NCBI RefSeq assembly: GCF_023065955.2
Contig: NW_026622886.1
Coordinates: forward strand, 16,254,001-16,318,000
Reading direction: 5' to 3'
Source of the DNA: Ursus arctos
Taxonomy: Eukaryota; Chordata; Mammalia; Carnivora; Ursidae
DNA length: 64,000 bases
Shown: piece by piece, positions 44,491 through 56,123 of the stretch
How the letters are laid out: every line of letters begins with the position of its first letter
Numbering within the stretch: the stretch's first letter is position 1
Notes under the pieces: generated by a model
What the model saw: only the letters and a program-made list of their open reading frames with translations
Databases searched by the model: none
What the model was told of the DNA's origin: nothing
Program-made: the position numbers and the translations under genes

Positions 44491-45734
44491 CTATGAAAAT
44501 GAATGTTAGATTCATAATGCAGGGACATCATTCTCATAACGATTGCCTGAGTCTGTGGTTCCTTGAGAACATTGGGGGTTTGATAGATTAATCAGTTGGG
44601 AGCAGAAATACCACCAGCTTTGCCGAATAGACCGTAAACCAAAGGGAACATTCCCCAGCTCCCAAGGTGGCCTCTTTAACAATGGATGAACACAGACTTC
44701 TCTCTCTTTCCCATCTCTTCCAAATTAAAGCCTTTGGGGGAAACATTCTTCACAGAATCCTTTACATCTTCAAAATAGACCAAAGGAAGTGCAGCAAAAT
44801 ATTTCCTTCATTTGATTTTCTGTTGGTGAGACGGGTCCTTTCATTAGCAGATTGAGTACAAACAGCCCCCACAGTCTGCTCCAGTAATTTCCAAAGCATG
44901 ATTTACATAAATTTAACTTTGTAATCTTGCAGTTATATGACTGCATTAAAATGACAAATAATGTGACACATGACGCGGTGTCACATGTCGGTATGGTAGC
45001 TGTTTACCAGCAGCAGGAGGTGTCTCTCACGTACCATCCTATCTTCTGTCAGGATGTGCGTGTTCAGGAACTGTCCCAAATTCCAGTCCTTTTCAGAAAC
45101 GAGAGAAGCATACCCTGTGTCTCACACACAGAGACTCTGAAGTTAGTGAGTGGCTACAGTTTATCTGCCCCACTTAGGAGTCTTCGAAAAAACTCACCTT
45201 AACGTCAGCAGTCAGCAGTTCAACGCAACAAACTAATGTGTGTAGGACCCTGTTAAATAGAGTTGATGGCCGAGGTCCGGGATGTTAGAGAAGCAAGCAA
45301 GAGATTCTAGAAGCGATTCTGTTCAAAGGGCTCCTTTTGTTTTCACCACAATCTAAATCTTACTGCTGGTTGTCTCACCTGTAATAAATGGAAAATAACG
45401 CCATCGCACTACCTCACACGCCGTAGGCGCCTAATGACTGTTCTGTGAACAAATGGGTTGAACCTTTTTTTAACTTTGACGTTTTTATCCCAACCATCAA
45501 TAACATACGAGGTATTCGGATTCATAATTAATGTCCTTTCTCCGTCCTTTCTGTCCTTCGATCTCTCATCCTTTCTCTTCTCTCCCTCCCTCCTTACTTA
45601 CTCTTTTCCCTCCCTCCTTTCAGTCCGGGAGTATCCATGCACATCGGGCTGGCTCAAGCCACTGGGAATATACAGGCTGCGAAGCTGTCTCCTAGTACTC
45701 TTCCCTTTTTCTTCCACTTGTCACATTTGAAATG
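44491..45734. other. unique sequence with a perfect inverted repeat
   Basis: Repeat-free as far as I can see, apart from a possible MIR scrap near 45370-45430 and a CCCT-rich stretch near 45585-45625. Contains the inverted repeat at 44961-44986. Confidence 0.35.
44961..44986. other. perfect 9-bp inverted repeat with an 8-base spacer
   Basis: ATGTGACAC (44961-44969), spacer atgacgcg (44970-44977), GTGTCACAT (44978-44986). The TGACA half-sites in opposite orientation recall MEIS/TGIF-type dimer sites, which is inference. Confidence 0.5.
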
Positions 45735-45868
45735 ACATGTTTAATGTCTGTCTGCTAATCTGGACTCTACGTTCCCTGAGGGCAGAGACATGTTCTGCTT
45801 TGTTCACTGCTGTATCTTCACATCCAGGACAGTGCTCTGTTCACAGTTGCTCAATGACTATTTATCAA
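45735..45868 (+). repeat. L2 LINE 3' end
   Basis: 'gtctgtctgctaatctggac', 'ccctgagggcagagacatgt', 'tgttcactgctgtatcttca' and 'cagttgctcaatgactattt' match the L2 terminus. Confidence 0.88.
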
Positions 45869-46104
45869 AAGACTTGGACCCTTTCAGGATTGTGCATTCC
45901 CCTTCGCTGTCTTGTGTGTCTTATGTGTCTTATTTGGCTCCTGCTGCTCCCTACTCTACCCGCCCGTTATTCCCACAAGGTCACTGGTGACATTCATAGA
46001 GTCAATTTCAGCCTTTTCCAATGCCTACAAGACCACTCTGCCACATCTGTCCTTCGTACAAGCGCCTTGCAGTCTAAGTGGGGGATTCTGCTGGATGTCA
46101 GATG

Positions 46105-46440
46105 GGCAAAGCCCTTCATGGGCTGACAACTGATTAGGGAGCAGGAAACGTGTACATGAGTGGGTGAGTAATGACACAAGTTAGGAAAAGTGAGGAACCA
46201 TATAAATCCTACAGGAGTGCCATAAAGGGGTAACTGCTGAGAACTGAGGTAGTTGGGGGCAAACAAAGAGGAAAGTGAACTTGAGCTAGGTCTTAAGAGA
46301 GAAGAAAAAGAAGTAAGGAAAGGCTCTCTACATCATTCTGAGTAGGACTTGAGGGACGTAATGTGGGAGTGATGAAATCAGACCTTGGGGAGATCATTTA
46401 AATGCAAAGCTGAGGATGAAATTTTAACCTGTGCACAATT
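46105..46440 (-). repeat. degraded L2, minus strand
   Basis: 'aacttgagctaggtcttaag' and 'gtgggagtgatgaaatcaga' match antisense L2; the copy is strongly diverged. Confidence 0.55.
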
Positions 46441-46559
46441 AGGAATTACTGATGGCACTAGGAGGGAGGGGGGCGAATCCCACGCAAACTGTGTTTTTGA
46501 TAGAACACTGCGGTGGTGGAAAGCTTAGCCACCATCCCCCCTACTCTCTCCGATTCCTG

Positions 46560-47050
46560 GATTGCCAATTTCTAATTCCATACTGCTTTTATGCCCTTTA
46601 GTAAGCAGTCTCAGCTTTCTTCCAGCTTAAAAACTACCACCCACTCAACCAGTCAAATAAACAAATGCTCCCTTACCCCTCATCTCCATTTAGCTATTTC
46701 TGCTCCCTCAGTTGAGTTCTTCGAAGATCGGCTGCTGTTCTCCATATCTACTTTCTTCTTATTTACTCCTTAACCCACCACAGTCTAGTTGCTGCCCTAA
46801 CCAGTGAAATGTCTCTCATCAAGATCCCTGAGGAGCTTCTGGCTATTATTTCAAGAGATAGTCTCCAGTCCTTATGTTACTCAGTCTTGCACGTAGTTGA
46901 TTTTGCCCTCTTTGTCTTTCAAGAAAACCTCTCTTGCTTTGACTGTCGGGACAACCCTCACTCTTGGTTTTCATTATACCTCTCTGAGCTGTCTCAGGTG
47001 TTCTTCTCTTCCATGGCATGTTTTATATATGGCTGTTTCCCAGGGCTCTT
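46560..47050 (+). repeat. L2 LINE, more 5' portion
   Basis: 'ccttaacccaccacagtcta', 'gttgattttgccctctttgt', 'caaccctcactcttggtttt' and 'cattatacctctctgagctg' match the upstream region of L2. It is followed by a T-run (47059-47078). The frames at 46809-47120 and 46897-47130 are degraded LINE sequence. Confidence 0.7.
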
Positions 47051-47079
47051 TTCCGGTCTTTTTTTTTTTTTTTTTTTTA

Positions 47080-48404
47080 ATAGTCCACACAAGTGTGGGA
47101 CAATTTGGGCAAGAAAGTAGGAAGGGCTAGTGTAGTCTGCCTTTTCTAGAATCTTGGCCATGAAACAATGGAGGAATTGAGTGATAGGAAGAGAAAGATG
47201 CTGTATCTAAGATGGGAGAGACTTGCAATATCAAGTTCTTTAGGCAAAGGGAAAGGTAAAAAGCTATTAATTTTATATATCACCAAGTTCATAACTAGTC
47301 AATAGAAACAGACAGGGACGCACAGAGATCCATATTAAGGAAAGCGGAGTATGTGAGATTCCAAATTTTCTTGTGTTGTGGGTTCATTTCTATTCTTTAA
47401 CTTTAATATATGTCTGGTGTTTCATTTCATTTCTTCACAGCAGTACATCATAATTTAATTTTTTTCCTTGATGTAGGTATAAATGGAGATGCTAAGGCGT
47501 ATTTATGCACACAGGGTCATTTCTAGGTGCATGCACTAAATATTAATATTCAAATATCCTCTTCCCAGCTCATGAGCCAAGCAAGAAATGCATTTTTCTT
47601 GCTTAGTGATTTTTTTTTTCTGAAGCACAAGGCTATTTAAGTGGGCTCTCTGTGCTCAGAGAAAGCAGTATTATTATTACATTTTCCAGCAAAAGAAACA
47701 TTATTTAGAAAACATAATTAGCACAAGGAGCTGGGTTTTATATTTCTGGTCTATTCAGAAACACGGTGCCCAAGTCCAGCAGATCCAGATGCGACAATAC
47801 TAACTGACCTTGCACACTGGTCAGTTTAGTTTGCTTTCGGGATCTTATATTCTTTCTTTGCACAGTAGCATTTTGGGTTTTCCACTGGGATGTTACCCTT
47901 CTCTCCTTTAGTGTTTGTAGATCAATTGAAGCTGACTTTATCTCTGTCTCCCAAGCAAGGCATATGACCCCTAGCAGGTAAATCAAAGCGCAGAATTGCT
48001 TTGTCCGTAATGACGGTTTAGAGGTAGCTCCATGACCCGGTCCCGGCCAAGGACGGCCCTCTGACAGCTGGGGTTGAATTATGGCAAAAGAGCTGTGTAA
48101 CTGAAGATCGAGCCTGGTGCTGCCAGCTGCCATTTGTCTCTCAAGGGAAGAGCCAACCTGAGAATAAAGTTAGCCCAAACGAGAGCATGGCCAAGACATG
48201 GAGAGAGCTGGGCTCTTGGTGACGTCAGTGGAGTTCTCACCTCTAGGCATACCTACAGCACTAGCACTGCGTTTTTTAAATCCATGCAAGCCAATAAATA
48301 ACCTTTGGAGTTGCATTTCTGTCCCCTGCAGATGCAAGAGCTCTGGTGAAATGTTCACTTGATGCCACAATCACATGTGTGACCTTATGCAATTCTAGCC
48401 CCGC
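47080..48404. other. unique sequence with a candidate conserved element and a CRE
   Basis: About 47440-47720 is AT-rich and repeat-free ('taaatattaatattcaaata', 'aaacataattagcacaagg') and looks like a conserved regulatory element. A 131-codon minus frame (47738-48133) has no recognisable domain. A CRE octamer lies at 48220-48227. Confidence 0.35.
48220..48227. promoter_or_regulatory. perfect CRE palindrome (TGACGTCA)
   Basis: A second full CREB/ATF octamer, again in unique sequence. No transcription start or CpG island is visible beside it. Confidence 0.3.
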
Positions 48405-48520
48405 TGGGTAAGGATTATTAACTTCACTTTATAGATAAAGGTCACAAAACTGCTAAATGACAGTCAGGATAGGAAAGTCTTAGGTCCTATGCTTGATCTG
48501 TTATACCATCGCTCTTTCCC
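48405..48520 (+). repeat. MIR fragment, plus strand
   Basis: 'ggattattaacttcacttta', 'tagataaaggtcacaaaact' and 'gcttgatctgttataccatc' follow the second half of MIR. Confidence 0.65.
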
Positions 48521-49094
48521 ACAAGCTCTCTCCTTAGGGTTTTAGGAGGAATTTGCAGTGGTTGACGCTATTGCCTTCCTTCACCTTACTGAACTCACTA
48601 TTAAGGTAACGGGGAGCACTCTGATTTCAGACTTAATGCCGCTCTTAGTTCTCAAGTGAGTTTATTTACACGTCCTATGTCCTTTATTTCTTCTTCCTTT
48701 CCATATATTAAAATTTTTCCTAGACTCCATTAAAGTCAATAGATCCAAGAGACAATTATTAATATGATATCTTGTTCTTATTTAAAACATGTGTTCCTCA
48801 GCCCGCTACTGCCTATTGATTTGAATTAATATATCTTATTTGCAGGCAAAGTAGATGATGACTCCTAGCACCTGGCCCCTAATAGACACTCCGTAAGCAT
48901 TTGTGGAAGGCTGCATGGGTGCCCATAGAAGGAACTAAAACACTTTACCTATTGCCTTGTGAGTGGTGCCTTTGTCATTTTGCCTGGGACTCTCTCTCCT
49001 CCACCTACCTGGCCTGATATTCATACCTTTAGTTTTTCTTTCTGGTGTCAAACAATGGGAGTGACAATGGGTACGAAAGTCTAGGCAACTTGGT
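48521..49094. other. unique sequence; possible L2 terminus at 48860-48912
   Basis: 'gactcctagcacctggcccc' and 'gacactccgtaagcatttgt' near 48860-48912 resemble an L2 3' end. Nothing else recognised. Confidence 0.35.
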
Positions 49095-49255
49095 TTCTGA
49101 GAACGTGGCTTCAAGATTCCTATTCTGTTACTAAGTAGCTACTTGACCTCAACCGAGTTACTCACTTCTCTGAGGCTTATTTTCTTCAAATAGGTTGTTT
49201 TGAGGATTAAAAGAAATCATATGACAAATATCAGTTATTACTGGCACATTGTACA
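49095..49255 (-). repeat. MIR, minus strand
   Basis: 'tgttactaagtagctacttg', 'gttactcacttctctgaggc' and 'ttgttttgaggattaaaaga' follow the reverse MIR consensus. Confidence 0.8.
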
Positions 49256-49379
49256 CTCTAGTGGGAAGGCAAGGAAGAAAGGAATAGGATTTATTTTCTC
49301 CCAGCAGCAAATCAAGCCGAGCTAGTACAGCTGAGAAGCACAAAGGAAAACAGACAAACTACAGGAAAGTTTTGACTCA

Positions 49380-49575
49380 ACCCTCTGGAACTTTCTCATC
49401 CCCTTCACCTTGTTTTATGTTTCTCTGCCGTACTCAGCACCTTCTAACATACTTCATTTGCATATATATTATGTTAATGATCTGTTTTGCCCCACTTGAA
49501 TTTAAGCTCCTTGGGGGCAGGGACTGATTGAGTGGGCACTAAAAGTCATTTGTTCAGTGAATGAAATATTGGAGG
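49380..49575 (+). repeat. L2 LINE 3' end
   Basis: 'cttgaatttaagctccttgg', 'gggcagggactgattgagtg' and 'tttgttcagtgaatgaaat' match the L2 terminus. Confidence 0.72.
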
Positions 49576-49740
49576 AGTATATAGAAAAACAGGTTTGGGA
49601 GACTGCGAAGTGGGTAGAGGAGCAAGAATCTAGGGCATGGGTGTTACTGCGAAGGAGGAGAAGGACCCTATAAAGAGAGTATCTTTAATAACATCCAGGG
49701 TCTGGGGTGGGGGACATCTTTCCCATATTTATTTTTTAAA

Positions 49741-49769
49741 TATATATATATATACATATATATATATAT
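49741..49769. repeat. (TA)n microsatellite
   Basis: Fourteen TA-type units with one CA interruption. Confidence 0.95.
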
Positions 49770-51105
49770 TTTGCTTTCAACAAACCTTATTACAAAAGCC
49801 TTTAATTAACCTTTACAATTTGACATTCTCCTTACGTAACAATGCATTCTCAGAACAAAAGGATGGTGATAGGATTACTGTAATATTTTTGAAAGTTAGG
49901 ACACCTCAAATCTTGTGCCTCTTCTGCTGGGCTCTGGACTCCCTGGAAGGCATTGAGCACACGGTGACACTCCTGTCATGTCATCTCATCTTATCCTTTT
50001 TCTTTCTTTTTTCCTTTCTAAAATCATAAGCCCTAATAGGGTACAAGCTTAGCAATTTAAGTAGCTTTCTGTTGGCAAGTAAACAAATACTTCAAGTTCG
50101 TAACAGATGCACAAGTCCACTTTGGGAGAAATGCATTATGGGCTCAGGTGCATCCTAAGAGCTCTTATAATCACATTCGTTCATCTGTTCGTGTGGCGCA
50201 CACCTGTACGCATTTGGCATGGGCTTGGGTACGTGCGGGAGAGTCCCAGGTTCAAAGCAAACTTCCAGTCTTTGTTCGATTCTCTGAATGTTGTAGTTTG
50301 TGTTCCTCTCAATCTATAAAAAGGTAGGATTCTTAGCATATCTAGAAGCTTCCATGGCCCTTTGGTAGAAGTATTAAACACAAAAGCAAAGAAATCAACG
50401 TGGGCCAAAGAGCACAGATCTAATTTGTAAGCACTTTAAAGTAAGCAGCAAAAAAAAAAAATGGATAAAGGTCTTCAGAGTTTTGTATTAAAAAACCCCA
50501 CAGATTTCACAGACCAGGGTATAATCTGAGAGAATGAATTGTCTTAAGGATATTATATTAGTCTCTCTGGAGAGGAATTGTATTAAGATGTTTTGACCTG
50601 CCTTTGAGGCCTTCCAAAAGTTCAACTCTGGATATTTCTATGATGTATGCATTAAAAAAAAATCTGATGATCACATGTACGGAGGAAGGAAAGAAAATAC
50701 TGAAAGCCAAAGACTATTTCAAGGCTAAAGATTATTTTTTGACTTTTCAAAATGTTTAGCAGAAGGTCAATTAGCACAGACAATGTTGAAAGACTTGGGT
50801 TTTCATTCTTATTTTTTGGCATATAAATGATGCTCTTCTATCACATGTGGAGTTGCAAAGTATTGTGCTTTACAGACGTAAAATTGTGAACTCAAAGATA
50901 TGTATGTGTGGACTTCAGTTTTGGCCTTCACTGCAAGAATAAAGAACGTGGGGATTGCCAGAACAGAGCTCCCTTCCCTGAAAAGACAAGCAGGATTTTT
51001 CCAGTGAATGGCCTTGAAAGTATATCCTGAGCTGTTCCCCGTGGGTGCTGTAAAAGTTTCACCCAGCAGGCCTGAGATGTTCAAACCCTGCACATTCCAA
51101 AGAAA
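49770..51105. other. unique sequence, nothing recognised
   Basis: AT-rich, with an A-run near 50450-50460. The frames at 50181-50408 and 50809-51093 (minus) show no supporting feature. Confidence 0.4.
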
Positions 51106-51592
51106 CGTCTGACCCTTGACTGGCTCCTGAGAGATAACCTCTGAGACTCTGGAATATTCTACTTGACAAGAATGTCTTTGTTTACCTGTGGCCTTGAATT
51201 ACACCAATGTGATTTATGGTGAGGGCCTTGGACCATGTGATATCAGTTTGACCTCTGGTGGACCCAAAGGCTGAGTAATGAAGGTCAGCCACAAGGGTCC
51301 TCCATGCCTATGTGACTCCCAGTAAAACCCTGGAGTCTAAAGCTTGGTGAGCTTCCCTGCTCAGCTATACTCTATATGTGTTATCACATATCATTTCTGG
51401 AAGATTGAAGTGCTGTATGTGTAACTCCATGGGGAGAGGACAACTGGAAATTTGTGCCTGGTCTCTTTGCTGATTTTAATTTGTACCCTTTCACTATAGT
51501 GAACCGTATAGTGGGTATAGCAGTTTTTCTGAATTCTATGAGTCCTTCCAGTGAATCGTTGAACCTGAAGGTGGTTCTGGGGACCCTCGACA
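51106..51592 (+). mobile_element. ancient ERVL-type solo LTR, plus strand
   Basis: 'gacccttgactggctcctga', 'gagataacctctgagactct', 'ggtgagcttccctgctcagc', 'tttgctgattttaatttgta' and the 3' end 'gttctggggaccctcgaca' match an old class III (ERVL/MLT2-like) LTR. A U5-type 'ccctttcactatagtgaacc' is visible. No viral genes are attached. Exact family name uncertain. Confidence 0.75.
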
Positions 51593-53449
51593 ACACCCTC
51601 TTTCCAGTGAGAGGGGATGTCCTGTGCTCACCTTGGCAGCTTGTGATTCTAACAGCTATTTACAGCTGGTACCTACACACAGATTATTTGGCCACCAAAC
51701 TTGGACAGTTTTGCCCTTCTCACAAGGCTATTCTCATGCTAGCCCCTCTAAAGGGGAGAACAACAGAAGCCTAACGTCCCTCTTTTGGGCATGGCCTCAC
51801 AGCAAATAGAAGTGAGTTACAGACCAAGCGAGCCTTTCTGAGAGATGCTGAAAGACTGGGTGAGAATCACTGACTTACCGTCTTACATAGTCTCTCCCTG
51901 TGATCCTTTTTGCAGCCTCTCAAAGGTGGCAGCTTTCAAAAAGTCATTAATCTGCCACAAGGAGAAGGAATGCATATCTCTCTTTGTGACCTATGTATCA
52001 TGTTTTTGTAGGGAGGTGTCAATCATTATCGGATTCATTAAAATCACCCTCAAAACAAATGTTGATTTTCTTCACCATTTTCTCCACAAACTTGCATTAA
52101 ACTTACACTCTGATGCCAAGGAATTTAATATATCTGTCCTCTGTTCTTTTGGAGAGGGAGGACAGATATATTAAAAACAAATAGCAGGGCTGACAAAGCT
52201 TCACCTGTGACACTACCACACAGCCATCATTGAGAGCCAGACTCCCAATCTAGGCAGATGCCAACCCTAGTTCTGAAGTATGGCGGGCTGGTAGGATAGT
52301 GAGGTGGAGCCATCTCACTGCAGTAGGGAGAGAGAAGCTTGGAGAGGAAAGGAACAGGTCTAGAGAGTCTATAAAGGCTAAGCTCTAATGAGCTTGGTCT
52401 TTAAATGCATGTTCAGGGGTTTTCAATGGCCTCGGGATCCCGCGCTCAACTCAACTCTTTATTCCAGTTGCAGAAGCTTGCTGGTCGTACAGCACAGGAC
52501 AGGCCATCTCCCTGCCAGTTCTTCTGCATCGTTTTCTCTTTCCCATGCTCTGTTCCCTGAAACCCAGATCAAATTCAGTCCTTTCCAGGAATGTGTTTGG
52601 CCTGACTAATTGTGGTTATTCCAAAGGCTCCTCGGTTATTCTGTGCTCTCTTCACTCCAGAGTTAACCTCAATTTTTGGAATAGATATGCTGACGAAGGC
52701 GTGTGGAGTCAGTTTTGGTATAATGGCTCTCTGCTCATCTGTACACTTTCAACATCACATTGTACATATGTTTCTCTGGAAAACTTTTTCGCATCCAAAT
52801 CCAATCTAATCACATTTACAAACTCAGTAACCTTTTTTGAAATCATATCTAAAAGTTATTTGAGTCAAGTTTTTCCTGATGAAATAATAATGCAAAAATA
52901 AGTCTTAATATAAATGCAAAACAGCTGAGGTTATTTTTAAAATTACAGTAACTTAAAGGCTTAAAGAAAAAAAAATTACAGCAGTAGCTTATCTGAACAG
53001 AGCTCACTGATATTAAAAAAAATCCCAAATGGTTTCTGAAACCTGTAGGTGAAATGCATGTCCCTCTGGATGCACAGATCTTTTTTATTTCCCTTAGAAT
53101 TTTGTAGGCATGGCTGGTTTTTAAAAATGAACAGGAGATGCAGGCTGAGGGAAGAGGCTGCACTAGAGCAAAAGCAAAGACAAGGATTCAGAATGTAGCA
53201 GTAAATGGACAACTGGTAACCCCCTGTGTTGCCATTTTCTTCTCTGCTTTATCCTCATATCTTGACACAGTTAATAAGGGGAAGAGCTGGGACTCCAGCA
53301 GTTCCAGCTCCATATTCGTGGCTCTTTGCAATTGACCACAACTGCCCTGAGCCGTGTTCATTAATCTTGGAAAATTTTCTTCTTCCTATGGCAGATTACT
53401 CGATCTCACTGCCATAGCAGATACCTCTAAACCGACACGACGAAAACAG
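51593..53449. other. unique sequence containing a perfect hairpin
   Basis: No nameable repeat. Contains the hairpin at 52124-52175. Several overlapping frames on both strands (51845-52174, 52545-52901, 52849-53163) have no recognisable domain. Confidence 0.4.
52124..52175. other. perfect 18-bp stem, 16-base loop hairpin
   Basis: TTTAATATATCTGTCCTC (52124-52141) is the exact reverse complement of GAGGACAGATATATTAAA (52158-52175), with loop 52142-52157. It lies in unique sequence. It could be a small inverted duplication, a MITE relic, or a short RNA hairpin (a miRNA precursor would usually have a longer stem). Confidence 0.65.
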
Positions 53450-53851
53450 AACTTGTCCTGTCTTTTTGCCCCCCAACTTGCTCCTGTTTCATGACCTGAA
53501 CTCAGATTCTCAACATACTTCCGCTCACATTTGATTCTTCTCTCTTCCCACTCTTACAGTCATTTGTTCTTGTGGATTCTGCTCTCAGGATGACTTTGAA
53601 TCCTTTTCTTCTGGCCTTCCCTGCTGCTGCCACCTTATTATAAGTCCTCATTACATCATTCATTACTTGTACAACAGCAATAGCTCCTAACTGGTCTCCT
53701 AGCTTCCGGTTCCTTTCTTTCTTCCTGTCTCTCCTTTACGATGGAGAGACTGTGCTTCTGTTCCTCTTACCCGTGGAATCCCTTTCCCTGTCTGTACTTT
53801 GAAAAAATCTATTCATCCTAGGAAAACAGTCCCATATCCTTCTTTGCCCAC
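53450..53851 (+). repeat. L2 LINE, left part, interrupted by an MLT1 LTR
   Basis: 'acaacagcaatagctcctaa', 'ctggtctcctagcttccggt' are characteristic L2; the copy resumes after the LTR at 54349. Confidence 0.75.
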
Positions 53852-54348
53852 TGTGGTAGGTTGATTGCATCAATGAGCCTAATTAAAAGGCCTCCCTGTA
53901 TCTATGTCCTTTGTTCTCTTAGTTGATGGTTTCTTCCCAAACTGACACTGGGCTTATTCATGGGACTTGCTTTGGCCCATGGGACAGTAACAAACTTGTC
54001 TCAAGCAGAGGCTTGGAAAAAAAGAAAAAAGAAAAAGCATGGGTCAGTTTCTGCCTTCTTTCCTCCTTGATCCTCTGCATTTTTTTTTTTTTTTTTTTTT
54101 GAGGACATGTCCAGGGAATCCTACTAGAAAGTGAGACACGTGAAAAGAACCAAGTCAGCTTAGGTTGCCATAGCCAAGGCTGTCCTGGACGAGGCAGCCA
54201 ACATCTGACCACGGGTGCATAATTGAGCCAGGCTGAGATCAGCAGAATCATCCAGCTGACCCTTAGACGTGCGAGCAATTATCAACGGTTGGTGTTTTGA
54301 GTTTAAGTTTGGGGGTGCTTTGTTATGCAGCAGTAGCTAATTAATACA
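53852..54348 (+). mobile_element. MLT1-type LTR inserted in L2, with a 5-bp target duplication
   Basis: Starts 'tgtggtaggttgattgcatc' and ends 'gcagtagctaattaataca'. The flanks 'cccac' (53847-53851) and 'tccac' (54349-54353) match at four of five bases. A T-run of about 21 (54080-54100) expanded within it. The minus frame at 53958-54278 is entirely LTR sequence. Confidence 0.88.
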
Positions 54349-54535
54349 TCCACTATGCCTTTTTTTCTGAAATACTTCCATACTGTACATACTGTTATTT
54401 CAGCATTTATTACGTCTGACTTCTGTTGGACAGGGTCCTTTATGTCAGGGGTCACATTTTTATAACCCCAGTATCTAGTACATAGCCTAGCACACAGTAG
54501 GTACTCAGTAAATATTTATTTAATAAATTAAGAAA
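54349..54535 (+). repeat. L2 LINE, right part to the 3' end
   Basis: 'ttggacagggtcctttatgt', 'catagcctagcacacagtag' and 'gtactcagtaaatatttatt' complete the L2 begun near 53450. Confidence 0.9.
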
Positions 54536-55237
54536 TGTAGTTGTACAGCAACTTATCCCTCCCCAATCTTTTACAAAACAACTGAGTCAAAATGTCTTTT
54601 TCTTTTGTTTCCCCAGCCATTCTTTCAGATTTAGCAAGAATATCTGTTTCAGTCAAGTCCTTGCTTAAGTTGTGAAAGAACAGGCTTATTCTATAAGTGC
54701 TTGAATATTAGTGTTTGTTTTTAAAAGTTTATTTCTTTTACGCCTTGCATTTGGATAAGCCTTCTGTCTAAGAGAAGAAGCAGTCAGTCACTTCAGCTCC
54801 ATTTCATGGCTTTTGACATCCAGGGGGAGGACATGTCCTGGGTCTTGGATTTGGGAGGGTGCCCTCCAGGGTAGGGAAAGTATAGGGCTTTGGAGAAAAG
54901 AAGGGAGATGGGAGCCTGTGAGCAATGTCTACACAATCTTCCTTTCCCCTTCACCATAGACAGTGGTAAAAGATGTATGGATTTTTAATTTACCCATCTT
55001 TTCCTTTTTGGCAAACTCAAATCAGGTTTCATAGAGAATGTTCTACAAGTAGCACTGGTTGTTGTTTCCATGCAGAGAGGTGAAAATGACTAAATACTTT
55101 TGAATTTTTTTCAGCATGTTTGTGCATATATTTTACAATCTATGAATCTTTTATAAAGAGACTTTAGATAACACAGTGAATTTGTCTTTCTTATTTAAAA
55201 TTTAAGCTGTAAAATATCTAAATTATACTTGTGCATT
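54536..55237. other. unique sequence, nothing recognised
   Basis: No nameable repeat or exon. Confidence 0.4.
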
Positions 55238-55499
55238 AAATACCAGTCATTGGGGTGCCTGGGTGGCTCAGTCGGTGAAGCGTCTGCCTTTGGCTCAGGT
55301 CATGATCCCAAGGTCCTGGGGTCAAGCCCTGCATTGAGACCCACATCAAGCCCAACATTGGGCTCCCTGCTTGGCAGGTAGCCTGCTTCTCCCTCTCCCT
55401 TTGCCTGCTGCTCTGCCTGCTTGTACTCCTTCTCTCTCTCTCTGTTTCAAATAAATAAATAAAATCTTAAATAAATAAATAGATAAATATCAGTCATTG
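55238..55499 (+). mobile_element. SINEC, plus strand, 15-bp target duplication
   Basis: Head 'ggggtgcctgggtggctcag' at 55252, (CT)-rich middle, A-rich tail with AAAT units to 55484. The flanks 'aaataccagtcattg' (55238-55252) and 'aaatatcagtcattg' (55485-55499) differ at one base. An extra partial duplication near 55330-55365 ('cattgagacccacatcaagc') distinguishes this copy. Confidence 0.95.
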
Positions 55500-55585
55500 A
55501 TTTCCCAACCAATGACAAGTATGTCATATACATATGACATATATTTGCTACATATATGTCTATTCATATTCATATATCTAATATA

Positions 55586-56121
55586 CAGTTGACCCTTGAA
55601 CAACATGGGTTTGAACTATACAGGTCTACTTATGCATAGATTTTTTTTGGCAAATACAATACAGAACTGTAAATGTATTTTCTCTTCCTTACGATTTTCT
55701 TAGCAGGGCAACTGGGTGGCTCAATCAGTTAAGCATCTGCCTTCGGCTCAGGTCATGATCCTGGGGTACTGGGATCGAACACTGCCTCGGGCTCCTTGCT
55801 TAGCAGGGAGTCTGCTTCTCCTTATCCCTCTGCCCCTCCCCCCCTCAACTCTCTCTCTCAAATAAAGAAATAAAATTTTTTAAAAAAAGATTTTTTTAAG
55901 TAACATTTTCTTTTCTCTAGCTTACCTTATTTTAAGAATACAGTATATAACATGTAAAGCATATAAAATCTGTGTTAATTGACTGTTCATGTTATCTGTA
56001 AGGCTTCCAATCAACAGTAGGCTATTAGTAATTGAGGTTGGGAGGGCAAAAGTTATATATGGATTTTCAGCCGTACAGGGGGTCAACACCCCTAACCCCC
56101 ACGCTGTTCATGGGTCAACTG
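55586..56121. mobile_element. Tigger-type DNA transposon (MITE), TA target site, split by a SINE
   Basis: Terminal inverted repeats: the left end starts 'cagttgacccttgaacaaca' at 55586 and the right end finishes 'gctgttcatgggtcaactg' at 56121. Both are flanked by TA (55584-55585, 56122-56123), as expected for the Tc1/mariner-Tigger superfamily. It is non-autonomous: no transposase frame. A SINEC lies inside. Confidence 0.9.
55691..55901 (+). mobile_element. SINEC inserted in the Tigger element, plus strand
   Basis: Starts near 55706 ('gggcaactgggtggctcaat'), tail 'aaataaagaaataaaatttt'. The flanks 'gattttcttag' (55693-55703) and 'gatttttttaag' (55889-55900) are a diverged target duplication within Tigger sequence. 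Confidence 0.92.
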
Positions 56122-56123
56122 TA

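Noticed and set aside
47738..48133. A 131-codon minus-strand frame starting MAAGSTRLDLQL
   Set aside because: No domain or membrane pattern, weak Kozak (C at -3). I cannot tell it from chance, though it lies in unique sequence.
55520..55541. A 22-base AT-rich near-palindrome (tatgtcatat / atatgacata)
   Set aside because: Arms of ten bases with low complexity; expected by chance in AT-rich DNA.
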